DNA of 64,000 bases from Chimonanthus salicifolius (Eukaryota > Streptophyta > Magnoliopsida > Laurales > Calycanthaceae): positions 10,100,438 to 10,164,437 of the forward strand of contig CM023537.1 in NCBI GenBank assembly GCA_013350335.1, read 5' to 3'. Positions 1 to 12,759 of the stretch are shown here, in pieces (positions within the stretch are counted from its first letter, which is position 1; every line of letters starts with the position of its first letter). The notes beneath the pieces were generated by a model, which had not been told where the DNA came from, did not search any database, and saw only the letters and a list, made by a program, of their open reading frames with translations. The translations under genes and the position numbers were made by a program.

Positions 1-42
1 CACCCAACCAAAATCCATCACAAGATATACAAAGAGAAGAGC

Positions 43-1890
43 CTAAGACTCTAGCTGTCCATACCATATCCCTTGGATCTTCACTTCCTTAGGTGCCTTG
101 GACCCCAAATCCGTATCCGACGGCTGAACACTTTCAAACACTCCAATTATCTCTCCTGACTCTGGCTTGCTCTGTGTCACACTCAGTGTGATCTTCCCAG
201 TTAATGATCCCGTGTTCTTTATATTCTCCTTGGCCAGCTCCTCCTCATCTCCTCTCCCTCCGGCCGGCAATGCAACCGCATTGTCATAACCAGTCGACCC
301 ACCTCTTCCCTTGGGGTCCAAGAAAGACGAGCCCCGGTAAGACGGGACGAGGAACTCACCGCTGAAGCTCTCCGGCTTTCCGGATGCCACCAACTCTTTG
401 ACGGTGAAGAGGAACGGGACACGCTCACCACCTGGTAGTTGCACGGTGACAGCGGCATAGTCGATGCCGTCTTTCTCTTCAAATTTGACGGTGCCATCTG
501 GAGACACCACGAACGGGCCCTCGATCTCATCGAGAGTGTAGGTCAGGCGGGTCATGAGCTTGGTCTTCTGGAATTCGGGCGGGGAGTTCTTGTTCACTCC
601 CTCGGCCTTGACGGTGAAGGAAGTTGGCTCAAGGCACAACTTCTTCAAGTTGTATTTGCCTGGCTTGAAAGCAAAGGATTCTACGCCGCGGTCAATGGTC
701 GGGCACTGGTTTGCTGTGCCTGATCCCTTCACTTCCATGTACGTCTTGCTTTGGATCTCGTCATAGGTTAGGCGCTTCGGGACTCCTTCTGCACCTGCTC
801 CCTGTGAAACACAAACAACGTATCATTTTACCCATTGCTAGCCGTTAGTGGTTTCAACACGCAAAAACTCTTCTCTTGTGGATTCAATTGACGAGATAAT
901 AAAAAAAAAAAAACTTATACGCTTCGATCAAATTCAATTGCCGCTCTAATAATCTAAACTATTAGGGATATATTTAGATATTAAATATATTTAGGATTTG
1001 CTTAATATTATGTTTATTATATTTAGGGATTTCCTCTTTTATATCTTCCATATTTGTATTCCTTATCTCTATAAATAAGATTACAGTCTCTCCTTTATTA
1101 AGGAAGACACATTAAATCTTGTGTGTATAATTCTACATAACCATCTTATTTGAAGGAAAAAACAAACAATTTAAACAGATGTGGATGAATTGTTTTGCAT
1201 ATCTAAATTTTTGAATCTCAATCCAAACTGGATCACTCAAATTTTTGCGTTTGTTCAGGATTAAGATGTGGTTATTGTTAAAGATCAAAATTTACAATTA
1301 CAGACAACCAGGGATAACTAGAAAGCATTAAAAAAAAATAACATTCCTCACAAGTCATCTAATTGGATAGTGAAAAAAACACATGCTGATCGTGTTTGGT
1401 CTAAAAATAGAGATATTCCAAAGAAGTTCTAATAATCTTAATTAATTTAAAAAAAAAATCATTACTTTCTATATTATAAAAAAATATTTTAAAATTCTCA
1501 ATAAATTCTTTTCAAGGTCCTCTTTCATTTTACTTTGTTTTTTCTGTTTTTAAATCTATCTTAGCGATTAGCAATCCTCTTGTGAGTTGTGACATGCAGG
1601 GAAGAATTCAAGTTGGAGAAAACGGCGGGAAGGAGGAGAAAGCATACAGAGGCGACGAGGGCTGAGGTGGCGAGAGCGAAGCCGGCGATTTTGGCCGCAT
1701 CGGCGCATTTGAGAGCCATCTCTTTGAATTCGGCTTGGAGAGAACAGGTGTACCTAGGTGCGCCAGCCGAGTCGCAGCCGAAGGCCTTGGAAACGTGGTG
1801 GGTGGACCTCAGCTGCACTCCGTTGCGAACTGGGGCGCCGAGCTTAGCCGGCTGCATGAGCGTGGCCGCGGCCTGAAGAGAAGCAGCCAT
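43..1890 (-). CDS. psbO: Oxygen-evolving enhancer protein 1 (33 kDa, PsbO), chloroplast precursor
   Basis: PsbO is the lumenal manganese-stabilising subunit of photosystem II. There are two exons: 1648-1890 (81 codons, ATG at 1888-1890) and 43-801 (252 codons plus TAG at 43-45). The intron 802-1647 is GT-AG and phase 0. The total is 333 aa, the normal family length. Residues 1-58 are a Ser/Ala-rich stromal transit region. They are followed by a lumenal targeting segment ([15 protein letters not shown]) that spans the splice site and ends in AGA before [13 protein letters not shown], the expected mature N-terminus. The mature part carries the family landmarks [62 protein letters not shown] and the C-terminal [10 protein letters not shown]. 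No frameshift or internal stop is seen. Identification is by recall of the family, and the motifs are unmistakable. Only 42 bp of 3' flank lie in the window. Confidence 0.97.
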
Positions 1891-2099
1891 GGTTGTCTCT
1901 CACTCTTCTCCTACTGACTTGGTGATGATGGAAGTAAGAAGATTGGATAATAGATAGAGTAGGAGAAAAAGGAGAAGAATAGATATTATTGGAGTGGCAT
2001 TGGCCACTGGTGAAGTGTTTGGAGGATAAGGAGTGAATGGATAAAGGATTCCTTCTCTCCTATTGGTCCATTCATGCTATGACCTTCACTGGATTTCTG

Positions 2100-2107
2100 C
2101 CACGTGG
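2100..2107. promoter_or_regulatory. G-box (CCACGTGG) upstream of psbO
   Basis: A palindromic CACGTG core lies 210 bp upstream of the psbO ATG. G-boxes bind bZIP/bHLH factors (HY5, PIF class) and are common in light-regulated photosynthesis promoters. Supporting elements nearby are GATAAGG (I-box-like) at 2025-2031 and an inverted CCAAT (ATTGG) at 2062-2066. I saw no clear TATA box between 1891 and 2100, which is usual for photosynthesis genes. The role is inferred from position. Confidence 0.55.
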
Positions 2108-3824
2108 CATTTCTTTGTGATAACAACTACCTGAGCCGAAGCACACCACAATTTCAGATTGCTCTTTTTCCCTTTTTAAATGTATTAATCGAAGCTAAGG
2201 TTTCCATGCCCCCATGTTCCTAGAAGAAGAATGATTTATCTGTAAAATAAATAGTAATACAATAAAAAGATTTTATAGTTTAAAATAAATTAAATTAAAT
2301 ATTTTTAAGTTGATTTTTAAATTAAAATAAAATCACGACAAAATTTTATTAGAATACATTAGATGAATATAGAAGAATTAATCTAAATTTAACAGATATA
2401 ATAACAATTTTATTGGTGTAGATTTCTCATAAGTAGACTCTACATGCATCTCTTCTGTCTAAGGTGCACAAAATGCATGGGCCTTTTGTATATTTGTCTT
2501 TTTTAATATATTTTTATTTTATAAGTTAAATTCATTTCAAATTTAAACTTATTTTACAATATATTTGAATTTACTGAGGTCATTGATTCCTTTATAAAAT
2601 TTCTGTTCTTTTTTTACCAAAACTGAATCCATCTCATTTGACACAAGCACATGGATTTGATTTTGTAAAATGTTAGTCATAAGTTTGTGTAAAAGTCTTT
2701 TGGGTCTTGTGGGAGTGTAACACTCGGACAAAGGAAGCTTGGTCCAAGTGCTAACTATGACAAGCCCTACTTAGTAGTTAGTGGGTCGGCTCATGGTTTG
2801 GATCAGTTTAAGAAAACCCTGTTGCACTGGCCCAACCTAATGCCCTAGGTTAAAGTCGGGGATGGTTAGACCGTCAGAGCACCCAAGAACAACACTTTTT
2901 AATTTCACTTGGATTAGAGTTGTGCCTGCATTGACCATAAAGTCTGTTCAAATTTAGGGGTGCAATTTGTATTAGGTTCAACTCGATCTTGACTAACGTG
3001 GCCTGAAATATGGGAAGACTAACTCCACCCATTCAAAATAGGGGTTCACTCCCGAGAAAAAAAAAAAAATCTATTTTTAATTTGTGTTAGGCTAGGGTCA
3101 TGATTTGAATCGCCTACTTAATTATACGGGTTGATCTATCACCTAATTTAACCCAGCGTGAATTGGTTGGTTTGAATTAAAAAAATAAATTTAAGTTCTA
3201 AAAACGTATTAAGTTATGGGCAAATTACAATAACACCCTTCGAAATATATATTGAGTCAAAAAGTAGAAACCTGAATTTAATAGGAGTGGACTGGACTAT
3301 CAATATGATCTTCCTACCTATTGAGTTTTTTTCTAGTTTTTTTATTTTTTTTTTTAAGAAAAGTAGGCCGAGTTTCTTGACTGGATGGGATTTCAAGTCG
3401 AAGTCCAGGGTTTTGTGTTCCAAGCACCCGTCGGACCCATGCTACACTGGATCCGGATCTAGTGGATTGGACCTATATCGGGCGTTCTAGTGTAGCCAGG
3501 ACCATTTCTAAAATTAGTCCTCCACATTTATCAAATTCTAACATATATTTATTTATAGTGAAACAATCGCCCAAAGAGCCCTCTTAAGGTACAACTCTGT
3601 GTTTACCTAAAGATGCAACATACTAATGCTAATAATGAATGGTGATGTTCCTTACTAAAATGTCTTATCTGGCCCACTAAATAATACTCTAATTGATAAT
3701 TCAAGTCATATAAATTTAAAGAGCTTAAAATTAGATAATTGATCTAACAAAATTCATTTTTGGTGAACTTCTTTAATAGAATGGATCATCTTTCTATATT
3801 TATTATGCATTATAAAAAGATATT

Positions 3825-3969
3825 ACTCTTTCTGTCTCAATTTAGTTATGGCATGTGCATTTTAAAAGAGTTACATAATGTTGGAAAAAAGTTTATACTC
3901 CTTTTAAAAGTCCTTTCTTAAAAAATTCAAAATTTTAAAATAGGACAACTAAAATAAGATAGAGGGAGG
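3825..3969. mobile_element. Stowaway-like MITE
   Basis: The two ends are imperfect inverted repeats of the CTCCCTCTGTCCC...TTAGTTG type: TTTCTGTCTCAATTTAGTT on the left and AACTAAAATAAGATAGAGGG on the right. A TA flanks the left end. The interior (TTAAAAAATTCAAAATTTTAAAATRGGAC block) is shared with the element at 55235-55571, so they are one family. It has no coding capacity. Confidence 0.6.
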
Positions 3970-5550
3970 CTTCTATCTTGTTTCTGTGCCTTTGTTGGAT
4001 GTTGGATGATGGTCTGTTTCACTAAAATTCAATGGTTAACATTTGGAAAATACTGACACCACATTGAAGGCGATGATTTCAATAACCGTCTAAAAGCCTA
4101 TTAGTTCACATATAAAAAGTGAAAATGGGCTTTGCCCTAGGAAAACAAAATCTTAAGTAGACCCAGCCCCAATTAATGCAAAGTCCAGGCCTCAGTGGTC
4201 CATTTTGACAGTAAGTAGCTGTTGTTCATCATCAGCAGAGCCCACAATTCACAAGCATGGATACTGAACAGGTGTATGCCTAATGTATTTTAAATGGGTT
4301 CATGTAAATTTAGGATTAGATAGGTCTCCCAATGAGTGGGGGGATATAGGCTGGAAATAATTGGACTGTGGATTGGGGTCTCTTAAGTCGGGTATTGGCT
4401 GCACTTCCATAGACAACAACGGGTCAAGTGATGGTGTTTATTCAAGAGAGTCTGGATTCTCTAGAAGTGGCCACCTCTCACCCTCATTGATTCTTTTAAT
4501 AAAAAATTATTTAAATTGTACTGATTACATCTAACATTTTAATACTATGAAGTGATTATGTCTCAACATAATTGTCCATAGGATTAATGGTTTGAGTCAT
4601 TGAGTATCCAGGGATAGTGAGTTTTTGGGCAAGCACACTAAGCATGGACGAGAGAACAAATGGTGAGCTTAGGTGCATGAAAGCTGACGTGGTGAGGATG
4701 CAAAGTTGTGGACTTGAGTTGAACCAAAAGTATGCAAGACATGACCATCATAATCATGGAAAGGTGGGTCACAATGAATAATTAAGGCTCATCTTTTGAG
4801 TGCATGCATAACCGGGGCTATGATTATTTTCACTAGAAGTAGATGCATGAAACCCATGGCTGGTCTTAGTTATGGGCGGTGTAGGCCGCCTCCTAAACCC
4901 CCAAAATAGGTCTAAAAAATAATCTGCAATATGGCCCTGAGATTTTAGGGCCTCTGCAGTAGGGCTTCATCTTAACAGTTCTGCCTAAAGCCTTTAAGAT
5001 TTTAAAGTATCTCAGGGCCGATACTGATGAAACCTTACCTTACCATGCTGTTAACCAAATTGATTAGTAGAGTTTGGGGGTGATTAGAAGCTCCTGTCTT
5101 CTGTATCATTCGTTTTTCAGGTGGTGTTGCTACCTTTGATTACTCATCCACTGCATTTAGAGATGTACCCAGTATGGCAGTATCCTACTGCTTACTGCCA
5201 ATCACTTCCACCAAAAATTTACAGCCAGGAACAATACTATTCTGAAAGATCAAAAACCACCCCAGAAAGGACAAGTGAAGCCTTCCATTTCATCTCCTAC
5301 ACGACATTTATGATTTGTCTGATAAAACCCGTCACCACCCACATGCTTGTCTTTTGCCGTACTCCCATTGGTATATGCTTGCTGTTCTTGCTTCCATCAT
5401 CTCTAATTCCTACAAGAAGAATCAGAATCATATGGTTTTACACAGCACACACATGGAAATTTATAATTGCATATACTATGTAGCCTGTGATTTGTAATTT
5501 GTATTGAGACGATAACAACCTTACGATTGATTTGATGGCACAATCAAAAC

Positions 5551-5890
5551 GTAGATTAATTTATGAAATCAACGACTGTATATTATATTTGAACCACTTT
5601 CTTTTGATGGCTAGCTTTTGAGAGTGATTTCTACTTCAAGAATATTATCATCTTATGATTTTTTAATATGGTATCAAAGTAGGTTCTGCAATGAATCATA
5701 GGGCGCGTTAATCTGTGAAACCAATGACTCTATATAATACTTGACTCTTTTCTCAATGGCTAGCCACAGGGTGCACCAGCACGTGAGGACGGGTGTGAAG
5801 TGATAAAAGTCTCACATCGATGTTAATAATTAACTTTGAAGAGTGAGTTCTACCTTAAATTTGTTATCATATCATAATTTTCTAACATAT
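5551..5890 (+). mobile_element. TRIM-like LTR remnant (degenerate)
   Basis: Two diverged direct repeats each contain a GGCTAGC/AGAGTGATTTCTAC block and end in TTATCATaTtATgATTTT. The first is followed by TGGTATCAAAG, a degenerate copy of the initiator-Met tRNA primer-binding site. The second ends TTTCTAACA. Short direct repeats around a PBS with no coding interior is the arrangement of terminal-repeat retrotransposons in miniature. The same blocks recur in the LACS intron element at 16710-17011. The exact ends are uncertain. Confidence 0.4.
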
Positions 5891-8818
5891 CTAATAACTT
5901 GAGTAAAAAAATACGATCGTCTTAAAAAAAAAAAATGAAATTTTTTTTTAGCTCACGGTTTTTAAACAATGTTGATAACCCATCGTCACTTAATCCATCA
6001 TAATAAATTTGAGAAAACTACCACCATCACTTACCTTGTATTTATTATTATTGTTGAGGCTTTATCTCATCCACTCGAGTTTTGCTAATTAAGTTGTTCA
6101 CTGTTAATAATTAATGCAGAGAATGTTTGATATTTAGAACTTGTAAGAGTTGTTTTTCCGTTTATGTCACCCCTTGTCCATGGTATGGCTGGCTAACAGA
6201 TTAATGCTAGGCTCCACTAGTGCAGGACATTAATGACTGATAGATAACATACCCATGACTCTTGTCCAGTAGGTGGGTCCTTTGCTAGTTGGCATTGCTT
6301 AATAAGACTTTGGCTTTATTGGATTTTGATTCGTGGAATATTACCTTTTCTTAAAGGTGATGTAAAAATGAATTAGAAAAAATAAAAATGTCTTATATTT
6401 TTCAATGTCTCTTTTGTATTTTTTTTATCAAAGTAACTCGCACACGTAATTCAGTTCATCTAAACTTCTAAAATTAGAATAGAGATTTTAGATTCAACTC
6501 TTTCTAAACTTATCTAATACACGAGGCATAATTTCATGTATACGTGTAATTAGTTTCACCTCCAATATAAAATAAAAATACTCATATTATTCAGTTTTTT
6601 TTTTATCAAACTCAAATTTGATGACTCCTTCGAAAGATAGAAAGCTATCACTTCCCTTCCCCATATGAATGAATATTATTAGGTTAGGGTACCAATCCGG
6701 ACATAAATGAGTAGATCTCCATAATAAGCTCATTTTATCCTGTGGATTGTTACTTGCATTAAATTTATTTATGCAAACCAAAACTAGTGGTCCTTTGGTG
6801 AAAAATTAAAAACTGAATTAGATAGATTTAATAGATATTTGATTGCTATATAATTTTTAAATTCGAAGTACAAATTAATCAAGACATATTTGTTGCTTAA
6901 TTGAATGAATAGGCACACCGATGTTTTTTCATAATAAAAGATTTTGAATTTATTTTTGGGTAGCGATCCTCCCACGGGCATTTTGTGAAATGAGACACGA
7001 GATTTAGGGTATTGCTCATTTTACCCTTCCACTGTCGTACGAAAGCATTTTAAAAAAATTCAGTGATCAGGTTAGTGATCCAATTTCAGTAATTCGATTT
7101 GTTGTTCTATATGAAAAAATAGTCTCACTTAGATAAATTTTAGTGAGTCAGTCAGTAAGCAGATTTATATCGCAGTGGAAGGGTCAGTGATCCGGCGAGC
7201 CGATTCGAAGGGTTCGGCGAGCCGGTTTCGAAGGGCAAAATAGGCAATATAGTAAAACCCTTGTCGGTTTACACAAAACTCCCGTGGGAGGATTGTTATC
7301 CTTTTTTTTTTTGTCGATTTCTCATCATCCAAACGGTGAAAAGATATTCTATCAATTCTCTGGTTCAATAAATATATTAATAGTAAAAAAATGAATTTTG
7401 TTCTCCTTTTAGAAGATAAATAACAAGAGAATATGTCTTCTTTAATATCTCAAATAATGAAGAATCATTGAGAATGAGAATGTCTTTGAAAAAGTTTTTT
7501 GTGTTTTATAGAAAGCATAATTTTAAAAGGTTAATTAAAAATAACTTTAATTCTTATTTTTTATTTATAAAAAGAAGATATTGTTTTCCTTCCGAATGAA
7601 AATCAATCTAATTCTATTCTTTAATTAGTCGTTATTAAAGACGTTATGATGTCTTCTTTAATAGTGAGAGCCTTCACTGCACTACATTACATGCTAGGAT
7701 TTTGTACTTTTGTTGGGATGAAGTAATCACTTTATGAATGTATACTAATGTTTTTTTCCGCTACAAGGCTGAGACAAGCAAAGTCACAAATATTTCCATG
7801 AATTGAAAACATTATCATATTATTTATTTATCAAAATAATGGTAATTAAGCTATTTTATCTATCTATCTATCTACATTTTAAAATTCAACTATCAATATT
7901 TTAATTTAATTCAGTTATTTTAAAATTATTTTAGATTTGTCGGCGAGCCACATTGGCCCACTAAATAATGGAATTAATGGGGCTTTCACCATATGATCCA
8001 TTGGAAATGGGCTCTGCACCAGATAAACCAGTAATAATTTAATAAAATGACATGAAATCAGTCACATTTCTAGATATTTATATTTGAAAGGCATATCAAT
8101 CCAGATATTCTTCATATTTTATCAAGAAAACCAAATAAGAAGAGTATACCAAAGATATATATATATATAAGTGATACTTTAAAAGATTGGAAATTTCAAT
8201 TAAAATGCCTCTATAAGTCACTCTTTTCTAATTTTTTTCCTGCAATATATCATGTCAAGTTCAAAAAGATTGAACTGAAGACCTCAACTCTGAAGTCCTA
8301 TACACACCTGTCGAGTTCAACTAATGAGACTTTATCCCGTACATATCGCATAAAGTGAGACCTTTCATTTAAATTACTAGAGATTGAACGCAAGACCTGG
8401 ACCCAAAAGTCACATGTCTCACCCAATGTACCAACCCCTTGAGGTTGAAATCCTTTCAACTTTATCAACAGCTACAATTGAATTTATTGAAATTTAGCTC
8501 CTGAATTAAAAAAAAAAAAAAAAAAGTCTTCATCATCTTGTAATTTAGATCTCAATTTAATAGGCCCAACTGAAGCGGCATTAGAACAATTGAAAACACG
8601 GTTCCACACATTGTCCAATTTAATTAATAAATAGTATTTAATTAACTAAAAACTAGTATTTAATTAATATTCTCTACTGTTGGCTTCACATGGTCCTGCT
8701 GAGTGCTGACTAGTCTTGTCTTTTTGTTGTTGAATGGTTCTTTTGGACGGCAGAAGTGCTTTCTTTCTTCCGCAGAGAACCGTTCTGACGACATTTTCTA
8801 TCCCAACTTCGCAGCCAG

Positions 8819-9008
8819 GCCAGGCCAGGTGGTGGATCTGGTGGATCATAACTAGTCTTATCCATCCTGAATGGTTCATCCTAGCCAGGCCAGGTGGTGG
8901 ATCTGGTGCATCATGACTAGTCTCATCCATCCTGAATGGTTCATCCTAGCCAGGCCAGGTGGTGGATCTGGTGGATCATGACTAGTCTTATCCATCCTGA
9001 ATGGTTCA
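8819..9008. repeat. 65-bp tandem repeat, 2.9 copies
   Basis: Three consecutive units start at 8819, 8884 and 8949, each beginning GCCAGGCCAGGTGGTGGATC and ending with TCCATCCTGAATGGTTCA. Units differ at only a few positions (for example GGTGGATC vs GGTGCATC), so the array is recent. A short extra GCCAG precedes unit 1. No gene is associated. Confidence 0.9.
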
Positions 9009-9696
9009 CATGATTAGTTGGATATGCTAAATTGCTAACCTTGCACCAAACAGAAATTAATTATACAATTAAACGCGTTTAATGGTCTAAGAAAAGTACC
9101 ACAGCCTCCAAATGGAATGGGAAAAAAATGAGTCAATGACGCGTCATTTGGTCACCAACAAATTAATCCAGGGAATCAACCAATAAATAAATTTATGTTT
9201 ATTACTTTAATTAGGTCCTGTTCATGAATTCTGATGATGTCACGCATCCACAAAACTATAAATCACTAATTCTTTTCCCATAAATAAATAAATTAATGCG
9301 CCTGCAATGTAGGTTGGGCACATATAAGACTTTGGGTGTCTCAAATCTAAATTCTAAATTGCACTTATTGGTTAACCAATTACCTTAAATGCCCTTGAAT
9401 TTTGAAATTGTATTTTTTTTTTATGATTAAGGTGTCTCATCTTTCTAGTGCACCTCGTGACATGGTACCAATAGTGCAATAGTGCCCCAGTTACTGCAAC
9501 CTCCATTATTGTTAGTGTTGTCTCCTCTCCGTATTAGCACCATGGACATCGTGTCTCAATCCTTCATGGATTCTTGATTCTAGTGCCAAGGATCATATGG
9601 CTTGTTTGTCCACCCTGTACACTCGACTAATCCTTTGGAGTTGGAGCATATGCAAGTTTCCCTATCCATACATACCAAGTAACTCTAGAAGCAGGG

Positions 9697-9840
9697 GGTT
9701 TAAAATTCGGTATTGGCCGATATATCGACCGATATCTCGTTATCGGCCGATATATCGACCGATATTTTTCTCTCTTTTTTTTTTAACAAAAAACGGCCAA
9801 GATATCGGCATATCGTATTGGCCGATGTTCATACTCCTGT
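9697..9840. repeat. Dyad-rich element with repeated CGGCCGATATATCG
   Basis: The block GGCCGATATATCGACCGATAT occurs twice back to back (about 9715-9772). After a T-rich stretch it is followed by AGATATCGGCATATCG and TTGGCCGAT in the opposite sense. A second, weaker relative lies at 56557-56690. The arrangement resembles the subterminal repeats of a hAT-type MITE, but I could not define termini or a target duplication. Confidence 0.4.
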
Positions 9841-10410
9841 GTAGGGGAGTGGCCCTTTGGAGTGGAATACGAAACGAAGTAAGGACTCTCCTTTTTAAAG
9901 CGGGTTCCTGATCATCACTCCAACCTCCTTATGTTTTAAATTTTAAAATTGTTGTTCATGGATTCGCATGATTTGTCAATTTTTTTACTACTTTTTAAGT
10001 TTTAGGAAGGTAGTTACTATGTTTATATAACTGACTTTTATAATACGTATTGTATCAATTGAAAATTTTCCATTTTCTTTTATCAATTTAATTTCATTGA
10101 TTATACATTTTAAGAAAAAAAAAGTTACTTATGTATTTTCTCAAATAAATTGTAAACAATCGTTTTTTAATCAACAAAACTCCGAAGAGTTAATGCAAAT
10201 AGGAGATTGAACTTTGATGGAGATGAACATGAACAATTTTTCCTTTGTTGTGCTTTATTTTTTTTATGAAGGTGAAAATGTGAAATGAAAGAGGGAGGAC
10301 AGAAGAGAAAGGTATTTATAACATTTTTATTTGCAAATTATAATGATCAAATAGTGAGGTGACTCTTTGAGCTTAATTGTGAGCACAAAAGTTCTAAATT
10401 ACATTATTTT

Positions 10411-10521
10411 TTTAGATTAATGTGTGGAAAGCTCAGACACGGTCCTACTGAAACTCCTACAGATGAGCCCATTACCCCTAAAGCACACCAAAGTTAGGTC
10501 ATGGGGGCTTGAACCCGCATG
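10411..10521 (-). mobile_element. tRNA-derived SINE, minus strand, 5' truncated
   Basis: The minus strand reads GGGTTCAAGCCCCCATGACC (box-B region), then TAACTTTGGTGTGC, a GGGTAATGGGCTCAT block and an A-rich 3' end. This matches the SINE at 23142-23306 block by block. Box A is missing. Confidence 0.65.
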
Positions 10522-12098
10522 AAAATAATGTAAAAGATATAATATCTAATTATTTTGAAAACATAGTGAATAAATATAGAAAATGAAAATAACACTTAAA
10601 ATTAAAATAATCATTAATAAATTTGAAAAAATCGAGATTTGAATCATATAAAAAGATCTATGAATTTATACAAGTATGAGAGAAAATTGCTAATATCATG
10701 ATATATCATATTATTATCATGTTATTATTGTGGTAAAAATAAAAATGTCCATAAAAATGAAAAAATACCTATAACTAAATAGCATTATGTACAATTACAT
10801 TTTTTGGGGAGAGAAAAAAATGTTAGAGGTATTTACTACAATGGGTTAAATGGCATTATGGTCCATAATGTTGCCATGGCATGGCATGGCATAACATAGA
10901 TGGGATGACCTAAAGCATGAGGCACCATGCATAGATTTAAGGTTCATTAGGTGTGGCAATTAATCAGCCAAAGATGCACACCCAAATTAGAAAACATTAA
11001 ATGAAGATATAATAATCACCTTTCCCCTTTAAAAAAAATTAGTCACCTTTCCCCTTTAAAAAAAATTAATCAACCTTCCCCTGATTATTAAAAACTCTAT
11101 CAAGACATGTTGTGTCTCCGTAGATAACTAGACATCTCTTAAAAATAGATTTTAAAGTTCAGTTTGTTGGATCTGATATAAAGAGGACCATACGAATAGT
11201 TTTTGTCTGATGTAAAAACAATTATATGAACAGTTTTTTTAAGAAATTTCACTTTTATCTGATGATCCAATTTTTTGATTATAAACTTTTAAAATTTTGT
11301 AGCACATACTCATTAAAATTTAAAGGCAAAGATTATATGATTTGGATAATCAATTAATAGTGAACTTCGTATACTCTTTATCTATGTAATCACCTATCAA
11401 ATGAATTTAGATATGTGAGGCCTACAATCCATCTAATGGCATGTTTCATTAATATACTTGCTAAGTATGTCTCATTAACCTAGGCATAAAATATCCTCAT
11501 TAATTCACTAACCCTAAAATGAATAAGTTGGTGAAATATTTATTGTTGGGCTAATGACTTATCCGGTAGGGCCATATTTTCAGGTGGACTAAACAGCAGA
11601 CTAAACCCACTCTCAGCTTTCTAAGTGTGGACTAAAGGCACCAGCATCCAATATCAACCTACCACCAAGGTACTTTCAAGTTTTGAAATTTTTATTACAA
11701 TAATATCATAAACCTTTCAAAAATAGAGTATTTAAAAAATAATTAACCAATAGAGTGAATCAATATACATGAAAATGAAACCCAAAATTATTAATAATCA
11801 CTAATAAATGTGATGAATGAGAAGTTTAAATCATATAAGGGTCTGAGGAAAAAATGATAATATATCAATAGCGGTAAAAGTAAATTTTTTGATAAAAAAA
11901 GGGATAATACAATGGGCAGATGATATTTTTAAAATAAAAGTGCAGATGTTTATTACAATACCTAACGCTAATCTAATCTTCCATTTTACCAGATGGGTTG
12001 GTCAAACTGACTCAATAACTATACAAACAATCTCATTTTAAACCTAATTTTCACATTTTACTTTTTTTAATCATAATTAGTGTTGATCATTAACGTCA

Positions 12099-12215
12099 AG
12101 GGATTGACATGACTATCAAGAAGCATGCTTCATGAAGTAGAGTCTTGAATTTGATTCACGCTCAACCTCAACAGGTTACTCTTCGTAATTGTGAATCTAG
12201 TGAGTTTGGTATTGG
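12099..12215 (+). repeat. Possible second SINE-type repeat
   Basis: The stretch with TCAAGAAGC, a duplicated CTTCAnGAA and GTCTTGAATTTGATTC resembles the stretch at 51234-51370. GTCTTGAATTYGATTC has the look of a pol III box B. Only the similarity between the two copies is directly seen; the class is inferred. Confidence 0.3.
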
Positions 12216-12759
12216 AAAGAATACACATCTTTCAAAGATTAGCCAGATTAAAAAATGTCTCATATCTCAATACAAGTGATACGCCTGAACATCTTGGTCA
12301 TAAAAAAAAAGGTTAGTGTTAGATCATTTTAATTGACTTTGATCTAAAACTCTATCAGATGTGGAATTGACCACTGGGTTGATCGATCCTCTTTGAATCT
12401 GTTTCGACTGGTCCAACCGGTCTGATTTTTAGATAAAAAAATGCAAGAAATTGTAGGGGCATTTGTGTCAATTGAGATTTTAAATTGAAGGCTCCCGGCG
12501 TAGACTGAGCAACTGTTAGCTGCCACCCCGTAATGTAATACAAAAGGCTTGCAATTCATTAAAACGCCGAAAGTAAAATAGTTGGGATGGCTTTGCTTTC
12601 CACCTTCTCAATTTAATGCTCGTTATCCAAACAATCCTTCTCCCTTCTTCTTCCCACTTAAATTCAGCTTTTACTCCATCATCTTAACATTGTCAACCAT
12701 CTTCATCTTCCTCCCTTTCTTACCTTTACTTCCATTTCAATCTTCCAAGATCGAAGTTC

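Larger units (their letters stand above)
2111..12759. other. Intergenic region between divergent psbO and LACS genes
   Basis: About 10.6 kb of AT-rich DNA with no ORF resembling a host gene. It contains a Stowaway-like MITE (3825-3969), a TRIM-like remnant (5551-5890), a 65-bp tandem repeat (8819-9008), a TATCGGCCGATA-type dyad element (9697-9840), a minus-strand SINE (10411-10521), a possible second SINE-type repeat (12099-12215) and short SSRs such as TCTA at 7855-7875 and AT at 8157-8169. The rest shows nothing I can name. Confidence 0.7.

Noticed and set aside
219..766. Other open frames overlapping psbO exon 2 on both strands
   Set aside because: Shadows of the PsbO coding frame, with no family resemblance.
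8819..9008. CRISPR-like array
   Set aside because: The 65-bp units are contiguous with no unique spacers, and this is a plant nuclear genome; it is an ordinary tandem repeat.
12099..12260. A regulatory element just upstream of LACS
   Set aside because: It resembles 51234-51370 and so is more likely a dispersed repeat than a promoter element.
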